DNA of 64,000 nucleotides from Austropuccinia psidii. Taxonomy: Eukaryota; Basidiomycota; Pucciniomycetes; Pucciniales; Sphaerophragmiaceae. The stretch covers positions 46,152,185 through 46,216,184 of the forward strand of contig JALGQZ010000003.1 in the NCBI GenBank assembly GCA_023105745.1. The letters run 5' to 3'. The notes under the pieces were generated by a model. It was not told where the DNA came from. It worked only from the letters and a program-made list of their open reading frames with translations, and made no database searches. Position numbers and translations under genes: made by a program. Positions 35,499-46,541 of this stretch are shown piece by piece. Numbering within the stretch: the first letter of the stretch is position 1; each line of letters begins with the position of its first letter.

Positions 35499-36386
35499 TG
35501 TCTCAAAACGTGGTAAGACAAGAAAACATTGAAACAGCCCCAGCAGTCACCAGCATTATTCCTGCTAGTACTGTTATTGTGACTCATAATAAATAACCTG
35601 AACCAATATCTTCTGAGTTGATTAACTTGGACATAAGTAATACTCTTCAGAAAGCCTAAGATTTGGCCAATAGTAAGTTTTTTGACGTAAAATTACTATT
35701 TTAAGCCTTTTTAACCATAATTATGCCTTCAACAAGGTCAGGAGCCAGCTATAACCCCTCAAGCAGCTCCCAGAAAGGTAATAGACGTGATTATGGCAGA
35801 GGCCAATCAGGTACAGAAGGAAAAGGGTCAGTTGATGACTTCCAAACAACTAAAATGGGTCATTCTTAAGCTGATAATACCATTTTAACTTCAAAAAGAG
35901 CTGACACCACCACAACAAGCCTCTGTGGACATATAAAATGCCAGCCACAGTGCATACAACAATGCACTTCAATTCAAGGAGTACCACATCCTTGCAGACC
36001 TGTGAAATAATTGCATGAATTCTTACGTAAGTGTGAGAAAATTCCTGGGCCATCCCAACACTCTCAAATTGCTCAATGGATGGCATCCATTTATGGAGAA
36101 GAAAAACATGATGCTGTTGACACTAGAATGGAGGAAAAACAACCCTCCACCACCCAAACACGTGCCAAAAACAGCCCCAGTGGCCAGCACCAGCAATTCC
36201 AACGTGAAAGAACAGCCACAAGTTCCAAACAAGGGCAAAGGGAAGGCACCAACCCCAAACCCTTACAGCCAGGGCTACAGAATCCCAAAGATTCAGCAGG
36301 ATGCCATGGAAAATGTATTTCAGATGGCCAGAACCATGATGGAATTACAGAAGAAGGAGGAAGCCAGATTAAGATTCCAGAAATGA
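35499..36386 (+). pseudogene. E4 gag-overlapping accessory ORF (two exons, five stops)
   Basis: Exon 35499-35672 reads VTSIIPASTVIVTHNK and SSELINLDISNTLQKA; exon 35737-36386 reads QEPAITPQAAPRK, MAEANQVQKEKGQL, FLGHPN and NGWHPFMEKKNMMLL, and ends YRIPKIQQDAMENVFQMART...RFQK. With one leader base the total is 825 nt, exactly 275 codons. Five in-frame stops, all possible single-base changes, lie in exon 1 and the first third of exon 2; the last 125 codons are open. The C-terminal block matches E5 at 22 of 32 positions, with mostly conservative changes. Function unknown. Confidence 0.62.
35673..35736 (+). other. Predicted E4 intron containing the gag ATG
   Basis: Consensus donor GTAAGT at 35673, branch-like TTTTTAACC near 35710, acceptor AACAAG ending at 35736; 64 nt. 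The gag ATG (35723-35725, reading MPSTRSGASYN) lies inside, 14 nt before the second exon. Splicing in phase 1 shifts translation into the accessory frame. Confidence 0.65.
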
Positions 36387-37998
36387 TTTCTGATATATTT
36401 GATTCCATCCCAGAGTTGTATGATGCTATAAATGACATGAAAAAACATATTTCTGATAAAAATGAAACCATTTGTAACAACATTAAAACAAACAACCTGA
36501 ATCTTTGCCAAATTAATGAAACACTTATGTGTTTTGAAAAAGTTTTAAGAACAATTAAAATTTCCAATAATGATAATTCTTTTGACAATAAAATAAATGA
36601 GCAATCTGCCATTATTAAAGAATTAACAGATAAATATTCTAAATTCAATGTTGATGACATAATTGAAACAAGAATTAAACAAGCCATAAATATTATCAAA
36701 ACAGATAACAAGAAAGTCCTTGATGACATTTATAATTCTTTTACTGAAGTAAAGACATATACCATTGCCTTGAAAAAGTGTTTTGATGCTTCACAAGAAG
36801 AAGTATCAAAATTATCAATGAAATTGAATCAAGTCACTGCTGATAATACAAGACAGACAGAGTTATGGCAAGAACTGACACATAAAGAAGACATGTATAA
36901 AATTGAAGTAATAAATTTAATACAAAGCTTCCAACATGAATACAGAAATTCTCAAAGGTGTAGCAACAGTAAAATAAATGACATTGAACAAATACTGAAC
37001 ACCTTACCAGGAATTTCTACACCTCTAAATCAAAATGAGGGCACAAGAATTCCAGATCCACAAGGATTGGATCCTGATAATTCACAATCAAAAAATGAAT
37101 TATCCACTTCTTTTCATAACTTGGAACCATCAATGGGCCAAGCACTCTTGAAAGAAGTTCCAAAACTTAAAGAATGGCCTCACTTCAGTGGTGAAGGAGT
37201 ATGACCATATGGAATTCATTAGAGGTATTGAAATGATCAAAGAGAATTTTGAATTACCAGAAAGATTGGTAACAGCCAGGTTTAACACCTTGTTTACCAG
37301 ATCAGCTCACAGATGGTACATCAAAATAAGACAAGCACATGGACACCAGAGTTTGACTTGGTGGAAAACCCAAATCATAAACAAATGGGCAAATGATTCC
37401 TGGAGGTTTAAAGTTGAAACAGCCTTTGAATCTGCCAAATTTAATTCTGATAAAGACAAAGCTTTACCATGGTTTTGCCAACAAAAAGACAGATTAACAG
37501 CATTATATCCTGACATGTCAGAATTTATGATCCATAGAAAAATTCTGAGACAATGTGGAGGTAACTTAGAGAATGCTGTCAAAAGCAGGACTACTGAACA
37601 ATCTTCAGCAGAGGATATTTTCAATATACTAGAAGAAGTAACCACCAGAACCAAAATTGGTTCTAGTAGGGTGAATCTCAAAACAAGGTTTAATACACCT
37701 TGGAAAGATTCTGTGGACAAAAACCCCAAAGAAAATTCTAGTAATATTAAGTATAAATCTGCAGATACAGTCAGAAAATGCCATATTTTCCAAAGCACCA
37801 CCCATTTAGCCAATACATGTCCAAAAAGGGGGAAAGTCAATGAGATTGACATTGAAAAGGAACCAGATGTTGAAAAAGAAGACATAATTGAAGACAATTC
37901 AGATGATAAGTCATCCATATTTTCTGAATCTTCAAAAGATATAGAAAATATCAATTCCACTTTTGACATCATGGAATCTTATTCCCACTTACCACAAT
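35723..37998 (+). pseudogene. E4 gag
   Basis: The start MPSTRSGASYN resembles E5 MTTRRGSQY. Stops at about 35867 and 36005 break the N-terminal part. From 36011 the frame is open for 397 codons: a Gln/Pro-rich part, then a long helical, probably coiled-coil segment (36390-37000), then the capsid start KEWPHFSGEG. A 2 nt loss near 37197 shifts frame; the capsid continues at 37188-38003 with ARFNTLFTRSAHRWY and HQSLTWWKTQIINKWAND. The knuckle at about 37779-37820 has Phe for its second Cys (CHIF). The solo LTR cuts the frame after SHLPQL. Confidence 0.85.
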
Positions 37999-39916
37999 TG
38001 TGAGCCTTGAGGTATATTTTACATACCCAAATAGGCCACAATTATTTTAAAAAGAAATTTTGAATTATACATAACTCATAAATCGTGCATATATTCAAAA
38101 TTCATCATTTTTGATTTCAGAAAAGATGAATAACTTTTTATTGAGTAAGTAAATCCATAGATTTAAGGCCAGATTTGGATTCTACACAAAAATTAACCTA
38201 GGGTAGCTCCATAGAGTGAATAAGCTCAAATTAACTCTTTGAGGTGGTAAAATGGAAAATACTTCAATACCACATCATCAATACCACATAAAAGATCCGT
38301 GAAAATTTTTGTTTTTCTTAAATTCACGCCAAAATAATGGGAAAGTGAGAAATCCCATGTTACATATACACTAAGAATAGTGTTATGCAGCTTTTGAGCA
38401 CTTAATATCATGGTATTCTTACATGGACTTTTGGTACACCCATAGTGGATATCTCACTTTAAGCTTAAATTACTATTTTGACGTAAAAAATAGGCAAGGG
38501 GGACAAAAGACATCAAAGAGAGCCAGGGTACCCAACTTCTGGGGACTCAGAGGCGTGGATAGCTCCAAAGCTTGGTTCCATGGCTGATCTTGACCCAATT
38601 GGTAAACTAAACCTCTTTGGGAACTTGGTTACCATGTCACAACTACTGTAAATCTTAAGAAAATAGCAAATAACCTGCTATTTTGACGTGCCAAGGAGGT
38701 AAAGAGCTACTTAGACTCCTGTAACCATGTCAATTCTTAATGACTTTCCATGGATAAAACCCAAAAGAGTAATTAAAACCCCTTTTGGACTTGTATCCAT
38801 TGATTTACCTCATAGCAACCAGTGAAACACTGATATTTGCAATTCTACGTAGAAATGAGGTAAAAAATTCAAAAATTCATTAAAAATACGATTCTTAATG
38901 AATCCTTCTGAAACCTTCAGGACCAATGAAGAACTGTATTATCTATGGTACAACCAAAAAAGAATTACAGTTTTACTAGTAAAATTAAAAGTTTTACTTA
39001 CAGTCCATTTTTGACCATTCTACATGAAACACTGAATATTCAAAAATTCACAGTAATTAAAACCTGTGATGAAATTGGCAATAACATTGATAACTTTGAG
39101 AAATCAATGATTATTTTGGAATAAAAGAAGATTTACTGATGTTACTCCTTTTATTCTTAACCATATTGGGGTTGGTAGTCATGTAAAAGCATCAATTATG
39201 TAATTATGATAATCTTACGTGACAACAAATGATGCAATCAATAATCCAAAAAGGTTTATTGTTTTCTCACTCACTGGTTTTGCAGTTTGCTCCATGGAAC
39301 GCCTCTGTGAGCTGTTGTTGACTTAAAAGAAGCCTCTTCTTGCTGTTTTTTCCGCATCATCATCATCATCTTATTAATTATTTATATCAATATTACCAAC
39401 AAGTAAGTATTAGTTAAAACTTTTCTTAAGTGTTTTATTCTTTCAGAATCAATCAGAAAGACGTGAAATCATAGAAATCAACTATATACTGTTGTAATAC
39501 ATTTATAAATTCATTTTGATCCTCTAAATCCACAATTCTACGTCAAATCTCTCTATCTTATCTTTCAATAAGCTCTTTGGAATATTAGTGAGTGATTTAC
39601 TTTTAATTCTTAAAGTTCTTTCTTAAAATTAGTTTTCTTCAAGAATTATCATTATAATTATTCTTGCAAAAAATAATTATATATTCAAATAATTTTATTA
39701 TTTTGATAAAAGAAGTTTTTATTATTAAATTCTTCTTGTAGACAATTACTTGCTCACTGTTAAAATCACTAGTAGTGCTTAACACGTGAAAGAAATAATT
39801 CTTTAATTATTTAAATTGTGGTTATAATAATATTTTATTATTATATTTCATAAGAACAGGCATAGTACTGTTGATTAATATGAATATTATCATCAGTTTT
39901 ATAGTCACATCTTACA
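37999..39916 (+). repeat. Solo LTR of family LA in E4 (1918 bp)
   Basis: TGTGAGCCTTGAGG to CATCTTACA with a perfect duplication ACAAT at 37994-37998 and 39917-39921. The gag-pol frame resumes after the second copy. It includes a TCATCATCATCATC microsatellite near 39355. Confidence 0.95.
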
Positions 39917-39921
39917 ACAAT

Positions 39922-40572
39922 TAAGCAATGGTCAAGTTGATTTATCAAAAGTTCAAGATTCACAACTTATGAAGACAAAACCAAACAGAGGAAAAGGTTA
40001 TACAGCTGGTAACTCCTTTATAACAGAGGTGGTGATTGACAACAAGCCCACCAAACTTTTGCTTGACCCAGGAGCCTTCTTCTCTTGTGTTGGAAAATCT
40101 TTTCTTAATACTTGTGTACCAAATTTTGAAGACCAATTGTTACCAATTGATGGTATAAAATTCAACAGTGCAAGTAACCCAATGAAGAAATTAGGAATCT
40201 TTGAGACCAATGTCATATTCCCACACATAAATGGGAATTTAAGGATCACAGTTGAATTTGTTGTTATGGAAAATTGCTCTAGTACCCATTTTATATTGGG
40301 AAATGACTATTTAATCATGTATGGGATAGATTTACATAATAACAAAGACAGATACTTTACTATTGGAGACAATAAGCGCCAAAAATTTGCCTTTTTACCA
40401 TTTAAAAGACACATTACAGTAAACAAAGTATCACCAGTCAACTTAGAGTTAGAGAAATTCAAGTCTGAACAGTTAAATGAGGCTAAAATAAGCCTTCATC
40501 TGACAGATAAACAAGAAGATGAACTTTCTTCCCTTTTGTATGACCACAGAGGAGCATTTGCTACAGACAAAG
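39922..40572 (+). pseudogene. E4 aspartic protease and RT start
   Basis: Open from 39969 to 40581. KPNRGKGYTAGNS precedes the active-site segment, which reads LLLDPGAFFS (about 40054-40083), with Pro where Thr or Ser stands in D-T/S-G-A proteases. The flap-like and second hydrophobic parts (FVVMENCSSTHFILGNDYL, MYGIDL) are intact. It ends at FATDK by insertion of a reversed LTR. It cuts Gag-Pol into mature proteins. Confidence 0.85.
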
Positions 40573-42074
40573 TGTCAGGGTGAGTCTATGTAGTAGCTTA
40601 AAAATAGTAAATACAAGCTAGTACTATGACTGTGACACGTCAAAATAAATAAAAAATGAAATCTTCAGGTCCTACTGCTACGTGGTAACAGTGGTGATGA
40701 GTCTATTGAGGACCTGGGTTGCAATGCTCTAATATCTTTGACTGTAAAGAAACACTACAATAATTATATTCTAATTATATCTTAAATAATTCTAAGGACA
40801 CTACTGATGAATAACAGTCTTGTCACGTAAGAATAATGGTAAGGTAAGATAAGATGATGGGTTTTCAAGGAAAAAACCCTCCTTTTTATATCTTCCAAGA
40901 CTGTCAAGAGTCATTAACTCTTCACACGTCAGAGGAGTGAAAATTTTCACTCCAGTGGTCAGTCTGTGGTTCTAGATCCTCAATTTTGACGTCAATATAG
41001 ACAGAATTGTGGTTTTGGAACCACAAATGATCAACCTGGATCAATACAGGGTGAAAAAACTTTTCACCTGCCACCTCAGCACTTGGATGACGTTGTTCTG
41101 GTGTCTGTATGATCCATATTGGTCATTCTGGGCGGGTTTAAGCTTTAAATAACCATTATTTTAAGTATCAAGGCTGTACTGGTTGGTACAGGTTTGGTAC
41201 AGACCAGTATTGGTCAAAATACTTCCAACCAAGATATCTCAGTCAGTTTTCGAGATATCAAGAAACTAAGAGCACAGAATTGAAGGGCTTAATGAGCTCT
41301 TCAATTTGGTATGCTTCATGTTTACCCTTCTTGCAAATAGCAAAAGTTATAAGGGTTTTAAGTTTTTGGATGTAATTTTGTACATCAGTATGAGGCTTCA
41401 AAAACCTCCATGCTAGATATCTTCTTCAATTTGGAAGATATCTGTATTCTGGTGATACAGCTTTGTAGGGCTTGATTAGCCCTACAGTTTGGTATATGAC
41501 ACTGTACAGTTGTATGAGTGTATGCCAAAGATACAGGGGTTTGTTTATTTTCTTATTTTCAGAATATCTGTATTTTGGTTATTAAACCTTTGAACCAAGA
41601 TCCCTCAGTCAATTTAAGAGATACAAAGGTCTAAGGTGTCTCAAATTAAAGCTCTTGTTGAGATCTTTAATTTGGTTATAATTTTGTACAGTTTTGTACA
41701 AGCCCTCTTTGACTTTCAGGGGGACTTGGTTTTGAAAATGAGGTTATATGGTATCTCCAGTTGTAGTGGTGTTACAACAACATGGATGATATCATTGTGT
41801 AGCACTCTATGTGAGCTTTAAGAAAAATACCATTTTGGTATAGGATAACTTAAATATGCATAAGTTAGATGAGAGGTGAAAATAAGGGTTTTGACTTGTT
41901 TATTCTCCTCTAGGTTTCCTTATTCTGTTTGGATAAGGTTGGTGTTTAATATAAGAGGATTGTTTTCTCTTAATTATTACCTGTATTGACTATGTTTGTT
42001 CAATACTTGTCATACCATTATTTATGGTATGTTGGATGTCATGCTAGTGCTCTGTTTTGAGTCACAGGCTGACA
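40573..42074 (-). repeat. Solo LTR related to family LD in E4, reversed (1502 bp)
   Basis: Plus strand TGTCAGGGTGAGTC to CACAGGCTGACA, the reverse of LD ends. A perfect duplication CAAAG lies at 40568-40572 and 42075-42079. Its interior differs clearly from the E3 LTRs, so it is a separate subfamily. Confidence 0.93.
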
Positions 42075-42953
42075 CAAAGAACCTTCAGGAGCAATTATTG
42101 GTCATGAAGTTGACATCATTCTTCACATTGAGAGACCTTATCCACCACTCTTAAGAAGACCTGCATAACCAGCAAGTCCAAAATCAAGAGAAGCTCTAGA
42201 AATTCATATCAAAGAACTTCTGGACCTTGGTGTAATACGAAAAGTAGGCCACAATAAAGAGGTAGAAATAACTACACCAGTCATAGTGGCGTGGCATAAT
42301 GGAAAATCCAGAATGGTTGGGGACTTTAGAGCTCTGAACACTTACACTGTTCCAGACAGATACCCAATACCAAAAATCCAAATTGCCCTTACTCAAATAT
42401 CTCAAGCAGTGTATATAACCACTATGGATGCCCTTAAAGGATTCCATCAAAATGTGGTGACACCAAGAGCAAGAAAATACTTGAGAATTATTGTTCATTG
42501 CAGAGTGAATAAATACTTGAGGATGCCCTCTGGTATCAAAAATGCACCTTCACACTTCCAAAGAATGATGAATTAAATCTTCCCTGAAGAACTCTCAGAG
42601 GGCTGGTTCATCATTTACATTGATGACATTATTGTCTGTTCCAAGACTTGGGAGGAGCACATGTACAGATTATCCAGAGTTTTGACAAAAATACAATCAG
42701 TAAACATGAAAATCTCCTTGAAAAAATGTCATTTTGGATTTAAGGAACTTAAAGCACTAGGACATGTTGTATCTGGTTTGTCCCTTGGAATTGACAAAAA
42801 CAAAGTTGCAGAAGTATTGCTAAAACCCATGCCTCAGAATAAGAAGGAAATTCAGTCATTCTTAGGTTTTGCAGGATATTATAGGCAACACATTAAAGAT
42901 TTTGCATCCATAGCACGACCACTTTATAAATTGTGTGACAAAGACACAGTATT
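42075..42953 (+). pseudogene. E4 reverse transcriptase (split, two stops)
   Basis: It continues the frame at [15 protein letters not shown]. Stops are at 42166 (TAA in RRPAxPASP) and 42574 (MMNxIFPEEL). Motifs present: [51 protein letters not shown], and polymerase box YIDD at 42616-42627. The thumb and connection ([22 protein letters not shown]) lead to [15 protein letters not shown]; the frame is cut at TVF by the next LTR. Confidence 0.88.
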
Positions 42954-44391
42954 TGTCAGCCTGTGACTCAAAACCAGAGCACAAGCATGACAGCCAAAAT
43001 ACCATAAACCAATGGTATAGCCAAGATACCACCAAAACATGAAGCTGAGCCAAATCAGCTCAAAAGGTATCAAACTAAAGAGGAAACTCACCTCTTCCTG
43101 AAAATATAAGTCCCATCACCATAGGACTAAGAATAACAAAGTTATTCCTGCTCAAAGTTATTGCTGAGCATAAACCTTAATTTTCACCTCTCATCTAAAA
43201 TCTAGAAGGAGAGGCTTAACCCCATCAAATGGGAACTCAAAATGAAGCTCTAAGCCAGGGCTATCCAATGGTACCAGCCAAACTGAGCTAGCACCAGTAT
43301 TACTTGAGTTATGGTCAAATTCAGACCAAATAAGGGTGAACAAAACATTCACCTCTCATCTAACTTTTACAGTTTTAGTGTGAGATACCTGAAGTGGGGT
43401 CTTTTTCGAAAGAGCACAATCAGGGCTATCTGATGGTGCCATCCATTTCCTCATAACGCAACTACAACAGAAGTTATTGGCCAAACAAGCTTAATACAGC
43501 TTTTGACCAGACCACGCCAATGTACAAAAATACTTGTACATGGGATAACTTCGTCATATTTAATAATAATCATGTCAAGTTGGGTACCATTGTGTAGAGC
43601 TCATACAGAGCTATTCAATGAACCAACTTTGAGCTTGACATCTCAAAAACTGACAGAGTTATGACCATTTTAAGGTCAAAATCCCACCTGCTGTCAGATA
43701 CAGCCTTACCATGGGATAATATCCCATAACCATGAATATGAGGTGTCAAATAGACAAAGAAGCATGTTTTTACTTCAATACCTCATATGTCAGTCAATAC
43801 TGGGGTCCCATACAGTTTCTGTACAGCATTCTACGTGTCATACACGTCAGAATCAGGCTGTGAGGTCCCCAGATGAAAATCTTCACCCTGTATTGGTGAA
43901 ATCCACCCAGATGTGGTTTCAAAACCACATCTGAGCCCAATACAGAGTATACAGGCTGTTTGCAAACCACAAGCCTGTCATAGAGAGTGAAAAATCTTCA
44001 CTTCCTCTACGTGGAAAGGTCTAGCAGCCTTTCCACCTCAATTTCAGGATAAAAAGAGGGCTTTTCACAGCCAAAAACCTTTCCTCATCCTGCTCTTGAA
44101 TAACCTACGTAGTAAACTGTCAAAAGCAGTTTTACTCTTGGTTAATAATCAGGTATAATTATAAACTTAATTATTGTAGTCTTTATTATTGTAACCCAAC
44201 AGATAAAACTGCACCCAGGGCTTACAGCAGTGCTCACCACCACTATATTTCCATAGTAAAGCCCTTAAAATCTCAATACAATGATCTTTTATCAACCTTT
44301 TATCTTTAAAAATCTATTTTTCACCATGTCACAGTCATAGTTTTAGTTTTAAATAGCCTTATTACCTCTTCAACATAGACTGAGCCTGACA
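42954..44391 (+). repeat. Solo LTR of family LD in E4 (1438 bp)
   Basis: TGTCAGCCTGTGACTC to GAGCCTGACA with a perfect duplication GTATT at 42949-42953 and 44392-44396. It is nearly the same length as the E3 LTRs (1437 and 1439 bp). Confidence 0.95.
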
Positions 44392-46518
44392 GTATTTGAA
44401 ATGACTGTTGACAGAGTCAAAGCCTTTGAGTCTCTAAGAGAAGCCTTGACCAATGCTCCACTCTTACTGATGCCAGACTTTAAATTAACTTTCAAAATGT
44501 ATATTGATGCATCAGGGGATGGGCTAGGTGCTGCACTTCACCAAGTTCAGATCATAAATGATCAACCTGTAGAAGGACCCATATGTTTCATATCCAGGCA
44601 AATCAAACCAACTGAATCCAGATATGGAGCAAGTCAGATGGAATGTCTACGCCTTTTCTGGGCCTTGGAGAAATTGAACTACTTCTTAGAAGGATGTGTT
44701 TTTGAGGTGATAACAGATTGTACAGCTGTCAAATCACTTTTTAATATGAAAACACCCAACAGACATATGCTCAGATGGCAAATAGCCATACAAGAATACA
44801 GAGGCAATATGACTATTGTTCATAAAGATGGGAGTATTCATAAGAATGCAGATGGACTAAGCAGATGGCCATTACCAAATAATATTGATAATCCTGCTTA
44901 TGTGCCAGAAGAAGCTTCACCACAAATTCCAATAGAAGGAATAAGTGTTACAGACTTGAACACCACCTTCTTTGAAGAAGTCAGAAGTAGTTACACTCAA
45001 GATAGGAATTGTAGCATCTTATGCCAATTACTTAACAAAGACTGTAAAGACAACTCTCTAATACATGCCTTGGATGAAGTATGGAGAAAATCTTATGATG
45101 AAGGAAGATTTCACCTACTGGATGGTATAATTTACCACAGAACCAAGCATACATGTGTCATGACAGTTGTAGACAGTTCATTAATCAATCTTGTACTGAA
45201 AGAATGCCATGATAGTCCCTTTTCAGGACATTTGTCTGAAGGCAGAACAAGAGAGAAAGTAAAGACCTGCATATGGTGGCCAATGTGGCAGAAAGATGTT
45301 GCAGAGTATTGCAAAAACTGTGACAGATGCCAAAAGGCAAATAAATCCACTGGCAAGAGACTTGGGAATATGATAAAAATCCAAGAACCAAACAGACCTT
45401 GGGAAATTGTCCATATGGATTGGTTAACTGGCCTACCACCAGGAGGTGACAGAAGCTATAATGCTTGCCTAGTAATTGTGGACAGATTCAGTAAAACTCC
45501 AATCTTTTTACCATGTCACAAAGATTATAAAGCCATGGATACAGCTGTTCTGATATGGAATAGAGTAGTGTCATGGACTGGGATATTTACAAATATCATT
45601 AGTGATAGGGATCCCAAATTCACTTCAGCACTATGGACAAATCTTCACCAATTATTTGGCACTAAACTGTCTTTCTCTACAGCCTACCACCCACAAACTG
45701 ATGGCCTGGCTGAAAGGATGATCCAAACCTTAGAGGACATGGTGAGAAGATTTTGTGCATATGGCGTTGAATTCAAAGATTGTGATGGATTTACCCATGA
45801 TTGGTGTACTCTTTTGCCAGCAATGGAATTAGCGTATAAAACATCAATCCATGCCAGTACCAATCAGACTCCTGCTATTCTAGAAAAAGGATGGAACCCC
45901 AAGTTACCCCAAGATTCCTTGAGGAAAGACTTAATTGAAAGACATCCCACAGCTGCTAGCTTCAAAGGAATGCTAGAAAAAGTCAGAAAGCATGCAGTAA
46001 GGTGCATGGAGGACTCTTTTGCATATGCTAAAGACAAATGGGATAAATCACATGCAACTCCAGATTTCAAAGTGGGGGACCTAGTTCTTGTATCCACCCA
46101 TAACCTCAATAACATCAAAGGATGTAAAAAGCTTAAAGACTCCTTTGCAGGACCTTTTGTGATTAAGGCCCTCAATGGAGAAAATGCTGTTGAAGTAGAG
46201 TTATCTGAAGAACTTAGCAATAAGCATCCTGCATTTCCAGTGAGCTTGATAAAGCCATATAAATCTAGTTATGCTGAGAAATTTCCCTTGAGGAATAAGA
46301 TTCCCCAAGTTATACCTCCTATTGAGACATCTGGTACTAAGAAAATTACCAAAGTTCTTAAAGAAAGGAAATTAAGAACCAAGAAAGTAAGGGAATACCC
46401 TGTTAGGTACAGTGACCCAACTTGTGAAGATGAATGGTCAGAAGAAAAAGATATACCAGAAGCTACCAAACTCCTCAGGAGATTCAGACACACTAGAAAT
46501 ACCAATATTACAAAGTAA
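44392..46518 (+). CDS. E4 RNase H and integrase (705-codon open frame)
   Basis: The longest uninterrupted pol frame here (44401-46518), continuing the frame split by the LTR. RNase H residues 1-160: [38 protein letters not shown] and KNADGLSRW. The integrase zinc domain lies near residues 265-320 ([22 protein letters not shown]). Catalytic triad: Asp of [11 protein letters not shown], Asp of SDRDPKFTS, Glu of [14 protein letters not shown]. The C-terminal part has [12 protein letters not shown] and [10 protein letters not shown], then a basic tail ending RRFRHTR. No chromodomain follows. It integrates the cDNA; it looks functional in itself but the element's gag and RT do not. Confidence 0.92.
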   Translation, partial: VFEMTVDRVKAFESLREALTNAPLLLMPDFKLTFKMYIDASGDGLGAALHQVQIINDQPVEGPICFISRQIKPTESRYGASQMECLRLFWALEKLNYFLEGCVFEVITDCTAVKSLFNMKTPNRHMLRWQIAIQEYRGNMTIVHKDGSIHKNADGLSRWPLPNNIDNPAYVPEEASPQIPIEGISVTDLNTTFFEEVRSSYTQDRNCSILCQLLNKDCKDNSLIHALDEVWRKSYDEGRFHLLDGIIYHRTKHTCVMTVVDSSLINLVLKECHDSPFSGHLSEGRTREKVKTCIWWPMWQKDVAEYCKNCDRCQKANKSTGKRLGNMIKIQEPNRPWEIVHMDWLTGLPPGGDRSYNACLVIVDRFSKTPIFLPCHKDYKAMDTAVLIWNRVVSWTGIFTNIISDRDPKFTSALWTNLHQLFGTKLSFSTAYHPQTDGLAERMIQTLEDMVRRFCAYGVEFKDCDGFTHDWCTLLPAMELAYKTSIHASTNQTPAILEKGWNPKLPQDSLRKDLIERHPTAASFKGMLEKVRKHAVRCMEDSFAYAKDKWDKSHATPDFKVGDLVLVSTHNLNNIKGCKKLKDSFAGPFVIKALNGENAVEVELSEELSNKHPAFPVSLIKPYKSSYAEKFPLRNKIPQVIPPIETSGTKKITKVLKERKLRTKKVREYPVRYSDPTCEDEWSEEKDIPEATKLLRRFRHTRNTNITK

Positions 46519-46524
46519 TATTCT

Positions 46525-46541
46525 TTTTTAGGGGGAGGGAA
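46525..46541 (+). promoter_or_regulatory. Polypurine tract of E4
   Basis: TTTTTAGGGGGAGGGAA immediately precedes the 3' LTR. It primes plus-strand DNA synthesis. A similar T-run plus purine tract precedes the 3' LTRs of E3 and E5. Confidence 0.85.

Noticed and set aside
36091..36729. 212-codon antisense frame under E4 gag
   Set aside because: It is the mirror of a well-supported gag frame in AT-rich, Lys/Asn-rich DNA, which yields long Leu/Phe/Ser antisense frames.
37307..37972. 221-codon antisense frame under E4 capsid
   Set aside because: Shadow of gag; composition is Ser/Leu/Phe-rich and it is not matched by an independent motif.
46100..46541. Possible env or third ORF before the 3' LTR of E4
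   Set aside because: The integrase tail stops at 46518, only 23 bp before the LTR; no room or membrane segment for an envelope gene. E3 and E5 are also tight here.
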